DNA of 15,686 nt from Arthrobacter sp. (lineage in GTDB: Bacteria > Actinomycetota > Actinomycetes > Actinomycetales > Micrococcaceae): positions 1 through 15,686 of the forward strand of contig JAPSIT010000036.1 in NCBI GenBank assembly GCA_031178585.1, read 5' to 3'. Position numbers and translations under genes: made by a program. The notes under the pieces were generated by a model. That model was given only the letters and a program-made list of their open reading frames with translations. It made no database searches and was not told the DNA's origin. Each line of letters begins with the position of its first letter. Within the stretch, counting starts at the first letter, position 1. Shown piece after piece: positions 1 to 7,592 of this stretch.

Positions 1-144
1 GACAGCGGTGCCGACGGCGGTGCCGACAGCGGTGCCGACGGGGGAGCTGACAGCGGTGCCGATGGGGGTGCCGACGGGGGAGCTGACAGCGGTGCCGATG
101 GGGGTGCCGACGGGGGAGCTGACAGCGGTGCCGGCGGGGGCATC
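1..144 (+). repeat. 12-bp tandem repeat array with 36-bp higher-order unit
   Basis: Twelve 12-bp units run in register from base 1. Three main variants occur, beginning GACAGC, GATGGG/GACGGC and GACGGG. The three-unit block at 49-84 is repeated exactly at 85-120, which shows recent expansion in 36-bp steps. The unit length is a multiple of three, so copy-number changes keep the reading frame. The array probably continues upstream of the window. Confidence 0.9.
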
Positions 145-147
145 TGA
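1..147 (+). CDS. C-terminal end of an Asp/Gly/Ser/Ala tetrapeptide-repeat protein (5' partial)
   Basis: Frame 1 is open from the window edge to a TGA at 145-147. It encodes eleven tetrapeptides of the form D-[SG]-G-A and then ends in Gly-Gly-Gly-Ile. The visible part is strongly acidic (one Asp every four residues), has no hydrophobic stretch, and contains no Cys, Lys or Arg. The N-terminus lies outside the window, so any signal peptide, leader or folded domain is unseen. I do not recognise the family. The stop is only 2 nt before the TTG of the next gene on the same strand, so co-transcription with the JmjC oxygenase and the Suc_Fer protein is likely. It could be a flexible surface tail, a repetitive substrate of the neighbouring oxygenase, or a low-complexity C-terminus of an ordinary protein. 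That the frame is coding is inferred from the intact 12-bp periodicity and its clean stop. Confidence 0.6.
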   Translation, partial: DSGADGGADSGADGGADSGADGGADGGADSGADGGADGGADSGAGGGI

Positions 148-173
148 GTTTGAGCACCACCCGGACTGACTTT

Positions 174-209
174 CAGGACCCCGGCGCCATGGAAGGCGCC
201 GGGGTCCTG
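174..209 (+). promoter_or_regulatory. Perfect 15-bp hairpin carrying an ATG in its loop
   Basis: The arms at 174-188 (CAGGACCCCGGCGCC) and 195-209 are exact reverse complements. They enclose a 6-nt loop, ATGGAA, at 189-194. The loop ATG is in frame with the oxygenase and is its best ATG start, and the AGGA at 175-178 that could act as its ribosome-binding site lies in the left arm. No T-tract follows, so an ordinary intrinsic terminator is unlikely. A translational switch, or a processing or termination element between the repeat gene and the oxygenase, fits better. Function is inference. Confidence 0.75.
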
Positions 210-1352
210 GAAACACGTCTGATTGACATCGGCCGTGAGAGTTTCGCCGGCGATATCTGGGGGCGCACTGCGCTGCTCACGCGTTGCGCCAGCGACTTCT
301 CCGACCTGTTCTCGGCTGCGGCCGTCGACGAACTGATCTCGCGCCGTGGGTTGCGCACACCCTTCCTCCGCGTCGCCAAGGGTGGCACGACATTTCCCGA
401 CTCGTCATTCACGTCCCCCGCCGGCGTCGGCGCCAGCATTTCTGACCAGCTCGACGACACCGCTCTTTGGCGCAAATTCGCCGACGGCTCCACGCTCGTC
501 CTGCAGGCTCTGCACCGCACATGGGAGCCGGTTTCTGACTTCAGCAGCAAGCTGAGCACCGAGCTCGGACATCCGGTGCAGGCAAATGCCTACATCACCC
601 CGCCTCAGAACCGTGGGTTCGACGATCACTACGACGTCCACGACGTCTTCGTTCTGCAGATCGCGGGGACCAAGCGCTGGATCATCCACAAGCCGGTTCA
701 CCCCGACCCACTGCGTAATCAACCCTGGACGGATCGCCGCTCCACTGTCGCCGAGGCCGCGAAAGGCGAGGCCTACATCGATACCGTCCTTGAGCCTGGG
801 GATGCCCTTTACCTGCCGCGGGGCTGGTTGCATGCCGCCCAGGCGCAGGGCGAGGTGTCCATCCATCTCACGCTCGGTGTCCACAGCTGGACCCGCTACG
901 CGTTGGCCGAGCAGCTCGCGCAGGCCGCGCTTGCACTGCTGTGCGACGATCCCGAGATGCGCCGTACGCTGCCCTTGGGCGTCGACGGACCGGGCTCGGA
1001 GATCGACACCGTCCGTGAGCGCCTCGCCGCTGCCGTAGCTGAGGCTGATTCCACTCAGCTGTTCCACCACACCCGGCGAGGTCAGGGACGCCCGGCGCCG
1101 CTGGGACCGCTGGCCCAGCTTGCGGCCGTCGACGGACTCAGCCCCGAGTCTGTGGTGCGGCTTCGTGGTGCACTGGACGCACGGCTGGAGGGCCCGCGCC
1201 TGACTACGCGGGTGGGCTGGTTCGACTTCCCAGAGACCGATCTGCCGTCTGTGACGCGCCTGCTCGACGGGGAGGGGCACACCGCGAATGATCTCGGTGT
1301 CGAACTCGTCGAAAGACTGTTGCGCGCAGGGGTCCTCGTTCCCGTTGAATAG
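189..1352 (+). CDS. JmjC/Cupin_4-type 2-oxoglutarate/Fe(II) oxygenase (ribosomal-oxygenase-like)
   Basis: This is a 387-aa protein of the Cupin_4/JmjC group, related to RoxA (YcfD), MINA53 and NO66, which hydroxylate Arg or His of ribosomal proteins using Fe(II), O2 and 2-oxoglutarate. Counted from the ATG at 189, the N-terminal part contains the typical F-A-x-x-I-W-G-R-x-x-L-L segment. The cupin core holds the iron triad: H147 and D149 in the H-Y-D motif, and H215 in P-R-G-W-L-H. The C-terminal ~120 residues end in a helical, winged-helix-like region as in the ribosomal oxygenases. A TTG at 150 would add 13 residues and start 2 nt after the upstream stop. I prefer 189 because homologues begin close to this point, but the start lies in a hairpin loop. 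The gene overlaps the next one by 8 nt. The substrate is unknown: a ribosomal protein, the Asp-rich repeat protein encoded just upstream, or another peptide. Confidence 0.85.
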   Translation: MEGAGVLETRLIDIGRESFAGDIWGRTALLTRCASDFSDLFSAAAVDELISRRGLRTPFLRVAKGGTTFPDSSFTSPAGVGASISDQLDDTALWRKFADGSTLVLQALHRTWEPVSDFSSKLSTELGHPVQANAYITPPQNRGFDDHYDVHDVFVLQIAGTKRWIIHKPVHPDPLRNQPWTDRRSTVAEAAKGEAYIDTVLEPGDALYLPRGWLHAAQAQGEVSIHLTLGVHSWTRYALAEQLAQAALALLCDDPEMRRTLPLGVDGPGSEIDTVRERLAAAVAEADSTQLFHHTRRGQGRPAPLGPLAQLAAVDGLSPESVVRLRGALDARLEGPRLTTRVGWFDFPETDLPSVTRLLDGEGHTANDLGVELVERLLRAGVLVPVE

Positions 1353-2262
1353 TGACTTCGCCATACCGGCTGCCACGGAACGCTTCTTCTGCTCTGAAGG
1401 CGCCCGACTGCGCGGCGACCCGATTGCCGGCACGGCGTCGCACGGCGTCGTCTGGGTTCTCATCGAGTATCCGGGCGGATGGCCGGCCGACGGCTTCGAG
1501 GGTCTTGATCTGGAGCCTGAGACCAAAACACTCGTGCTCTCCGCCGCGCAGGCGGCGCGGGCGAGGGTGCTGCTGGTGAGGCGGCCCGGCCGCCGCCGGC
1601 GTCAGGCTCACAAGCGTTGGGCCGTACTGCGCCATGAGAACTCCGGCGCCTATCGTCAGCAATGGGGAACGTGGAGCCATGACGAGGATTTGGCGGAGAT
1701 TGCCACAGCCCTCAGCATCCCCGGAGAGCTCGGCCATCCGCCCGTCATCCTGGTCTGCGCGCACAGCCAACACGACCAATGCTGTGCCGTGCGCGGACGG
1801 CCAGTGGGACGTGCACTGAGTGAACGCTGGCCGGAGCTGGTGTGGGAATGCACGCACGTGGGCGGTGACAGGTTCGCAGCCAACGTCGTTGTCGCGCCGG
1901 ACGGGGTCTACTACGGCCGTCTGGATGCTGAGTCGTCCGTCGCTACGATAGAAAAGCACCTTGGCGGCCGGATCCACGGGGAGTATCTGCGCGGATACAC
2001 AGATCTCTTCCCGCCGCAGCAGGCCGCTGTCGCAGCCACGCTCAGACGTTTCGGCCCTGCAGGCAGGAATGATTATGTGGTTGCTGCAACCCTTCGGGAC
2101 GGCGATCACTGGCGGATCCGCATCACCGGCCGCCCGCCTCATCCGGCGCTTGTCGACGTCGAACTGCAGGCCCACCGCGCCCCGCCGTGCCAGCTGACCT
2201 GCCGCGGACCCGCGATGAGCTCGGCCTTGGTCTATGAACTTACTTCGATCCGCGCAGTCTGA
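1345..2262 (+). CDS. Sucrase/ferredoxin-like (Suc_Fer, thioredoxin-like [2Fe-2S]) protein
   Basis: This 305-aa protein belongs to the Suc_Fer/Apd1-like family of thioredoxin-fold ferredoxins. Matching hallmarks are C-S-E-G-A-R-L-R-G-D-P-I-A-G-T-A near residues 16-31, the cluster segment with C138 and C146/C147 (C-x8-C using C147), H-V-G-G-D at 171-175 followed by R-F-A-A-N, and Y-Y-G-R-L at 189-193. Fungal Apd1 uses two Cys and two His (an H-x-x-x-H pair) to bind the cluster. Here the second His position is Asp175. The TTG start at 1345 overlaps the oxygenase stop by 8 nt, with AGGGG at 1329-1333 as a possible ribosome-binding site, which suggests translational coupling. A cytosolic electron-transfer role is likely, and it could supply electrons to or maintain iron in the oxygenase, but that is inference. 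A start at 1288 would only add residues read inside the upstream gene. Confidence 0.85.
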   Translation: MNSDFAIPAATERFFCSEGARLRGDPIAGTASHGVVWVLIEYPGGWPADGFEGLDLEPETKTLVLSAAQAARARVLLVRRPGRRRRQAHKRWAVLRHENSGAYRQQWGTWSHDEDLAEIATALSIPGELGHPPVILVCAHSQHDQCCAVRGRPVGRALSERWPELVWECTHVGGDRFAANVVVAPDGVYYGRLDAESSVATIEKHLGGRIHGEYLRGYTDLFPPQQAAVAATLRRFGPAGRNDYVVAATLRDGDHWRIRITGRPPHPALVDVELQAHRAPPCQLTCRGPAMSSALVYELTSIRAV

Positions 2263-2308
2263 AGGTTGGGTACCGGAGGCAGCATGTCCGGCGTCCGCTG
2301 TCCCGAGA

Positions 2309-2364
2309 AGCGCGAACGGACACTTAAGCCCCTCTTATAAGGGCCTCAAGTGTCCGTTCGCGCT
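2309..2364. terminator. Long palindrome between convergent genes (bidirectional terminator candidate)
   Basis: The arms at 2309-2325 and 2348-2364 are a perfect 17-bp inverted repeat (AGCGCGAACGGACACTT and its complement). Pairing continues inward with mismatches through AAG-CCC/GGGCCTC to an A/T-rich loop (CTCTTATAA). It lies 47 nt after the Suc_Fer stop and about 100 nt from the convergent aceB stop. No clear T-tract follows on either strand, so it may be a dispersed palindromic repeat used as a transcript end rather than a classical terminator. Confidence 0.6.
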
Positions 2365-2382
2365 ACAGGGGTGGGTTCCGCT

Positions 2383-2438
2383 GCCGGGCTGCCTCCCCGG
2401 ATTTCGGGGGTGCTGTTGCGGAGGCGTGGCAGCCCGGC
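2383..2438. terminator. Second hairpin, downstream of aceB
   Basis: A perfect 11-bp inverted repeat (GCCGGGCTGCC at 2383-2393 and its complement at 2428-2438) is extended outward by CCGCT/AGCGG across a small bulge. A nested CCCCG/CGGGG stem lies inside it. It starts 24 nt past the aceB stop on the minus strand, a usual position for a transcript end. No U-tract is obvious. Confidence 0.5.
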
Positions 2439-2461
2439 GGAGCGGAAGTTGGGGTCGCTTC

Positions 2462-4132
<1,671 letters not shown>

Positions 4133-4221
4133 TTCAATTCTCTCCTCAGAAGAAGCAAGTTGACGGTGGTGCGGCAGCTGGTGCCGGGATGGCCGAAAAA
4201 GGCAATCCTCCGCGTGCTATT

Positions 4222-4280
4222 CCCCATGCCCGGCAAGGGCCTCGCAGAGCTCGGCCAAGCCGGGGCATGGGGCCCCTTTT
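4222..4280. terminator. Hairpin between aceA and aceB
   Basis: CCCCATGCCCGGC at 4222-4234 pairs with GCCGGGGCATGGGG at 4259-4272, with one bulged base. On the plus strand it is followed by CCCCTTTT, which gives intrinsic-terminator geometry in the plus direction, opposite to the genes. On the minus strand it lies about 120 nt past the aceA stop and can still end or stabilise the aceA transcript. The rest of the 263-nt gap shows the aceB ribosome-binding site and no recognisable gene. Confidence 0.5.
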
Positions 4281-4395
4281 ACGCACGCTTCCGGATCGCC
4301 TTTTCCGGCCAGGGGTGGGCACTTGGGTGCAGTCCGCCGTCGTGCCTTCCGGTGAGCGGAGTTGACAGCTCACCTTGGGCTGGGGCGGCCGGGGA

Positions 4396-5712
4396 TTAGT
4401 GGAACTGGCCTTCTTCGGTCGATCCGACCAAGGCGAGGGTGGATGCGTTCGGGTTGAGCGCGGTTGCGATGTCGTCGAAGTAGCCGGTACCGACTTCGCG
4501 CTGGTGCTTGGTGGCGGTGTAGCCGCGGGATTCGGAGGCGAATTCCTTTTCCTGGAGCTCGACGTAGGCGCTCATGCCTTCGCGGGCGTAGCCGTGGGCG
4601 AGGTCGAACATCGAGTAGTTCAGGGCGTGGAAGCCGGCCAGGGTGATGAACTGGAACGTGAACCCCATCGCACCGAGTTCGCGCTGGAACTTCGCGATCG
4701 TGGCGTCATCCAGGTGCTTCTTCCAGTTGAACGACGGGGAGCAGTTGTAGGAGAGCATCTGGTCCGGGAACTCGGCCTTGACGGCTTCGGCGAACGTGCG
4801 GGCGAGTTCCAGGTCCGGGGTGCCGGTTTCCATCCAGATCAGGTCGGAGTACGGGGCGTAGGCCTTGGCGCGGGCGATGCAGGGTTCGATGCCGTTGCGG
4901 ACCTTGTAGAAGCCCTCCGCCGTCCGTTCGCCGGTGATGAACTCCTTGTCGCGCTCGTCGACGTCGGAGGTGATCAGGGTGGCTGCCTCCGCGTCGGTGC
5001 GGGCGATGATGACGGACGGGGTGCCGGCGACGTCGGCGGCCAGGCGGGCGGCGTTGAGGGTCCGGATGTGCTGCTGGGTGGGGATCAGCACCTTCCCGCC
5101 GAGGTGGCCGCACTTCTTCTCCGAGGCGAGCTGGTCCTCCCAGTGCACGCCGGAGGCGCCGGCCTGGATCATGGACTTCATCAGCTCGTAGGCGTTCAGG
5201 GGTCCGCCGAAGCCGGCTTCGGCGTCGGCGACGATCGGGACCAGCCAGTCCTCAACGGTCTGGACGCCTTCCGAGAATTCGATCTGGTCGGCGCGGAGCA
5301 GGGCGTTGTTGATGCGGCGCACGACGGTGGGGACGGAGTTGGCCGGGTAGAGGGACTGGTCCGGGTAGGTGTGGCCGGAGTTGTTGGCGTCGGCGGCAAC
5401 CTGCCAGCCGGAAAGGTAGATGGCGCGCAGGCCGGCCTTGACCTGCTGCACGGCCTGGTTGCCGGTGAGGGCACCGAGGGCGTTGGTGTACTGGCCGTTG
5501 GCGTGCTCTTCGGTGAGCTGCTTCCACAGCTTCTCCGAACCGCGGCGGGCGAGGGTGTGCTCTTCGGAAACGCGGCCGCGGAGGCGGACGACGTCGGAGG
5601 CTGAGTAGTCCCGGGTGACGCCTTCCCAACGCGGGTTGGCAGCCCACTCGAGCTCCAGGGCGGCAGCCTGCTGTTCGGGCGTCTGCTGGGTGGGCTCAAA
5701 TGCTGCAGTCAT
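4396..5712 (-). CDS. aceA: Isocitrate lyase
   Basis: This enzyme cleaves isocitrate to glyoxylate and succinate, the first and committing step of the glyoxylate bypass. The 438-aa length fits the prokaryotic type (ICL1-like). The catalytic signature K-K-C-G-H is at 199-203 with the active-site Cys201. The substrate-binding S-G-W is at 101-103, and the Mg2+-binding acidic segment [10 protein letters not shown] is at 161-170. The ATG at 5712 has an AAGGAG on the minus strand 6-7 nt upstream, which fixes the start although the frame is open further upstream. It is transcribed away from the RamB-like regulator across a region rich in inverted repeats and towards aceB. Strong control by carbon source is expected from the pathway, but its direction cannot be read here. 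Confidence 0.98.
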   Translation of the reverse strand: MTAAFEPTQQTPEQQAAALELEWAANPRWEGVTRDYSASDVVRLRGRVSEEHTLARRGSEKLWKQLTEEHANGQYTNALGALTGNQAVQQVKAGLRAIYLSGWQVAADANNSGHTYPDQSLYPANSVPTVVRRINNALLRADQIEFSEGVQTVEDWLVPIVADAEAGFGGPLNAYELMKSMIQAGASGVHWEDQLASEKKCGHLGGKVLIPTQQHIRTLNAARLAADVAGTPSVIIARTDAEAATLITSDVDERDKEFITGERTAEGFYKVRNGIEPCIARAKAYAPYSDLIWMETGTPDLELARTFAEAVKAEFPDQMLSYNCSPSFNWKKHLDDATIAKFQRELGAMGFTFQFITLAGFHALNYSMFDLAHGYAREGMSAYVELQEKEFASESRGYTATKHQREVGTGYFDDIATALNPNASTLALVGSTEEGQFH

Positions 5713-5872
5713 CTTTGTCTCCTTGTTAGCTCCCGGGCCATTCCGGGAAGTTTTTCCGGGCTGACCGTCCTGCGCCCTTGCAGGTCCGGCCAGCTTCCGG
5801 AGGGGTTTTCCTTCGTGACACCTACTTTTCTGCACTTCCAAAGCGCTTTCTAGAGGAAAAAGCTGGAAAGAA
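5713..5872. promoter_or_regulatory. Divergent aceA/ramB control region with inverted repeats
   Basis: This gap separates the divergent aceA and RamB-like genes. It contains a perfect 10-bp palindrome AAAGCGCTTT (5840-5849) and the pair AAGAAG-TGCG-CTTCTT (5868-5883), which overlaps the regulator's GTG start. A wider inverted pair, GCACTTC (5832-5838) and GAAGTGC (5870-5876), also spans the region. Closer to aceA, CCTGC/GCAGG and CCCGG/CCGGG can form leader hairpins. The A/T-rich block 5820-5900 stands out from the GC-rich surroundings and is the best place for both promoters. No clear -35/-10 pair could be assigned. Operators for the adjacent regulator are inference. The RamB consensus of Corynebacterium (AACTTTGCAAA-like) is not exactly present. 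Confidence 0.55.
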
Positions 5873-7387
5873 GTGCGCTTCTTCACGTATTCTTCAGAAA
5901 TGTCGCCTTCAAGCTGGAACAGGGAAGTATCACAGCCGCTGTCGTCCCCGCCGACGGCGGAACTGGACGTGATTGCGCTGGGGCGCCGTGTGCGCCACCT
6001 GCGCAAGCAGGCGGGCCTGACCCTCGATGACCTGAGTGCCGCCGTCGGGACCGCACCGAGCCAGCTGAGCCTGATCGAGAACGGCAAACGGGAACCAAAA
6101 CTCGGGCTGCTGCAGCACCTGGCCGGGGCGCTCGGCGTTGGCATTGACCAGCTGCTGGGAGCCGAGCCGCCCAGCCGCCGGGCGGGCCTGGAAATCGAGC
6201 TTGAACGCTATCAGCGCGGACCCCTCTACGAGTCCCTTAACCTGCCCAAAATCCGCATCAGCTCGCGGTTGCCGATGGATGTCCTGGAGGCCCAAGTGGG
6301 GCTGCTGCAGGAGCTCGAACGGAAGATGAACGAGCAGGTCGCGACGCCGGAGGAAGCGCGCCGCGCGAACGGTGAGCTGCGGGCCATGATGCGCGAACGC
6401 GGGAACTATTTTCCGGAGTACGAGGCCGAGGCGCAGAAGGTGCTCAAGGAGGTGGGATATACGTCCGGGCCGCTAAGCCAGCACGTCATCGCAGACATCG
6501 CAGAGCACCTCGGATTCACCCTCCACCACGTGGGCGACCTGCCGCATTCCACCCGTTCGGTGACCGATTTGAAGAACCGCAAAATTTATCTGACTCAGAG
6601 CGAGCGGCAGGACCACGACCCCCGCTCCGTGCTCCTGCAGGCCCTCGGGCACTACGTCCTGGGCCACGAGACGCCCCGCAACTACGGCGATTTCCTGGCC
6701 CAAAGGGTGGCGACCAACTATTTCGCGGCGGCGCTCCTGCTGCCCGAGCAGGCCACCGTGGAATTTCTGCAAAAAGCCAAGGCCGCGAAGGAAATCGCGG
6801 TCGAGGACATCCGCGACGCCTTCGCCGTCTCCTACGAGACCGCCGCCCACCGTTTCACCAACCTGGCCACCAAGCATCTGGGCATCACCACCCATTTCCA
6901 GAAGACCCACCAGAGCGGGATCATCTACAAGGCCTATGAAAATGACGGCGTGAACTTCCCGCAGGATCACACCGGCGCGATCGAGGGCCAGCCGTCCTGC
7001 AAGGCCTGGACCTCCCGCGCCGTGTTCGATGTGCCGGACAAGTTCAGCGCCTACAGCCAGTACACGGACACGCCGTCGGGCACCTACTGGTGTACTGCCC
7101 GCACGGAACGGTCAGCCAGCGGGCAGTTCTCGCTGAGCATCGGGGTCCCGTACCAGCACGTGAAATGGTTCCGCGGACGGGAAACCACCGCCCGCGCGAT
7201 GTCCAACTGCCCGGACCCCACGTGCTGCAAGCGGCCGCCTGCCTCCTTAACGTCCGAGTGGGCTGGCAACGCGTGGCCCTCTGCGCGGGCGCATTCCCAC
7301 CTGCTCGCGGCCATGCCCCCGGGCGCCTTCCCCGGCGTGGACGAGACCGAGGTGTACACGTTCCTGCAGGCGCACTCGGGTAGCTGA
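5873..7387 (+). CDS. ramB: RamB/ScfR-type XRE transcriptional regulator of acetate or short-chain fatty acid metabolism
   Basis: This 504-aa protein has the RamB/ScfR architecture. An XRE helix-turn-helix lies at about 35-90 ([15 protein letters not shown] through [13 protein letters not shown]). An IrrE/ImmA-like region covers about 195-335, and a Cys-containing C-terminal DUF2083-type domain covers about 340-504 (C376, C407, C446, C451, C452). RamB controls aceA and aceB in Corynebacterium, and in Mycobacterium tuberculosis the ramB homologue lies beside icl1. The divergent position next to aceA supports the same role here. The protease-like motif is degenerate (L-G-H-Y-V-L-G-H near 258-265, without the usual Glu), so a sensor role rather than catalysis is likely. 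The GTG at 5873 has GGAAAG just upstream. An ATG at 5900 (495 aa) has no visible ribosome-binding site but is the alternative. Confidence 0.9.
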   Translation: MRFFTYSSEMSPSSWNREVSQPLSSPPTAELDVIALGRRVRHLRKQAGLTLDDLSAAVGTAPSQLSLIENGKREPKLGLLQHLAGALGVGIDQLLGAEPPSRRAGLEIELERYQRGPLYESLNLPKIRISSRLPMDVLEAQVGLLQELERKMNEQVATPEEARRANGELRAMMRERGNYFPEYEAEAQKVLKEVGYTSGPLSQHVIADIAEHLGFTLHHVGDLPHSTRSVTDLKNRKIYLTQSERQDHDPRSVLLQALGHYVLGHETPRNYGDFLAQRVATNYFAAALLLPEQATVEFLQKAKAAKEIAVEDIRDAFAVSYETAAHRFTNLATKHLGITTHFQKTHQSGIIYKAYENDGVNFPQDHTGAIEGQPSCKAWTSRAVFDVPDKFSAYSQYTDTPSGTYWCTARTERSASGQFSLSIGVPYQHVKWFRGRETTARAMSNCPDPTCCKRPPASLTSEWAGNAWPSARAHSHLLAAMPPGAFPGVDETEVYTFLQAHSGS

Positions 7388-7389
7388 CT

Positions 7390-7472
7390 GACGCTCTCTC
7401 ACTTTTGGCAGGGTTTTGCCGGACGCTCTCCCACTTTTGGCGGTGATCCGGCGGACGCTCTCGCAGTTCTGG
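7390..7472. repeat. Three direct repeats with 32-bp period
   Basis: GACGCTCTCTCACTTTTGGC (7390-7409), GACGCTCTCCCACTTTTGGC (7422-7441) and a diverged GACGCTCTCGCAGTTCTGG (7454-7472) are spaced exactly 32 bp apart, about three helical turns. The first spacer can form a small GGCA/TGCC hairpin. The array begins just after the ramB-like stop and ends 120 nt before the serpin start. It could be regulator binding sites for the serpin gene, a remnant of a dispersed intergenic repeat family, or a transcript end. Confidence 0.7.
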
Positions 7473-7592
7473 AGAGCCGGGCAGTCCGAGACCAAACCGA
7501 CGGCAAACCGTGACCGGGCAGGCATCGATACTGTCGCACCCTGGTGCTTGACTGTGGGCAGACAGTATTCCGGTGACCGTCCGAGGACGTCG
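7473..7592 (+). promoter_or_regulatory. Upstream region of the serpin gene
   Basis: This non-coding stretch holds a TTGACT at 7548-7553 resembling a -35 hexamer, but no -10 element at normal spacing. A GAGGA at 7583-7587 lies 5 nt before the ATG at 7593 and decides the serpin start. The frame remains open upstream to 7416 but carries no domain sequence there. Confidence 0.35.

Noticed and set aside
1..144. CRISPR array
   Set aside because: The units are contiguous 12-bp codon-phased repeats without spacers, and they translate to a regular peptide.
1288..1344. ATG-type extended start for the Suc_Fer protein
   Set aside because: It would overlap the oxygenase by 65 nt, and the added residues do not resemble the family N-terminus. 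The TTG at 1345 gives a compact overlap.
405..1526. Long open frame on the minus strand opposite the JmjC gene
   Set aside because: It has no recognisable domain and a composition typical of the antisense of GC-rich coding DNA. The plus strand holds a clear conserved family. The same reasoning removes 1204-2175 minus, 2234-3310 plus, 3314-4399 plus, 4375-5604 plus, 7821-8897 minus and 10470-11390 plus.
7416..7592. N-terminal extension of the serpin frame
   Set aside because: It would run through the 32-bp repeats and would bury the lipoprotein signal peptide. The ATG at 7593 has GAGGA upstream and begins a proper signal.
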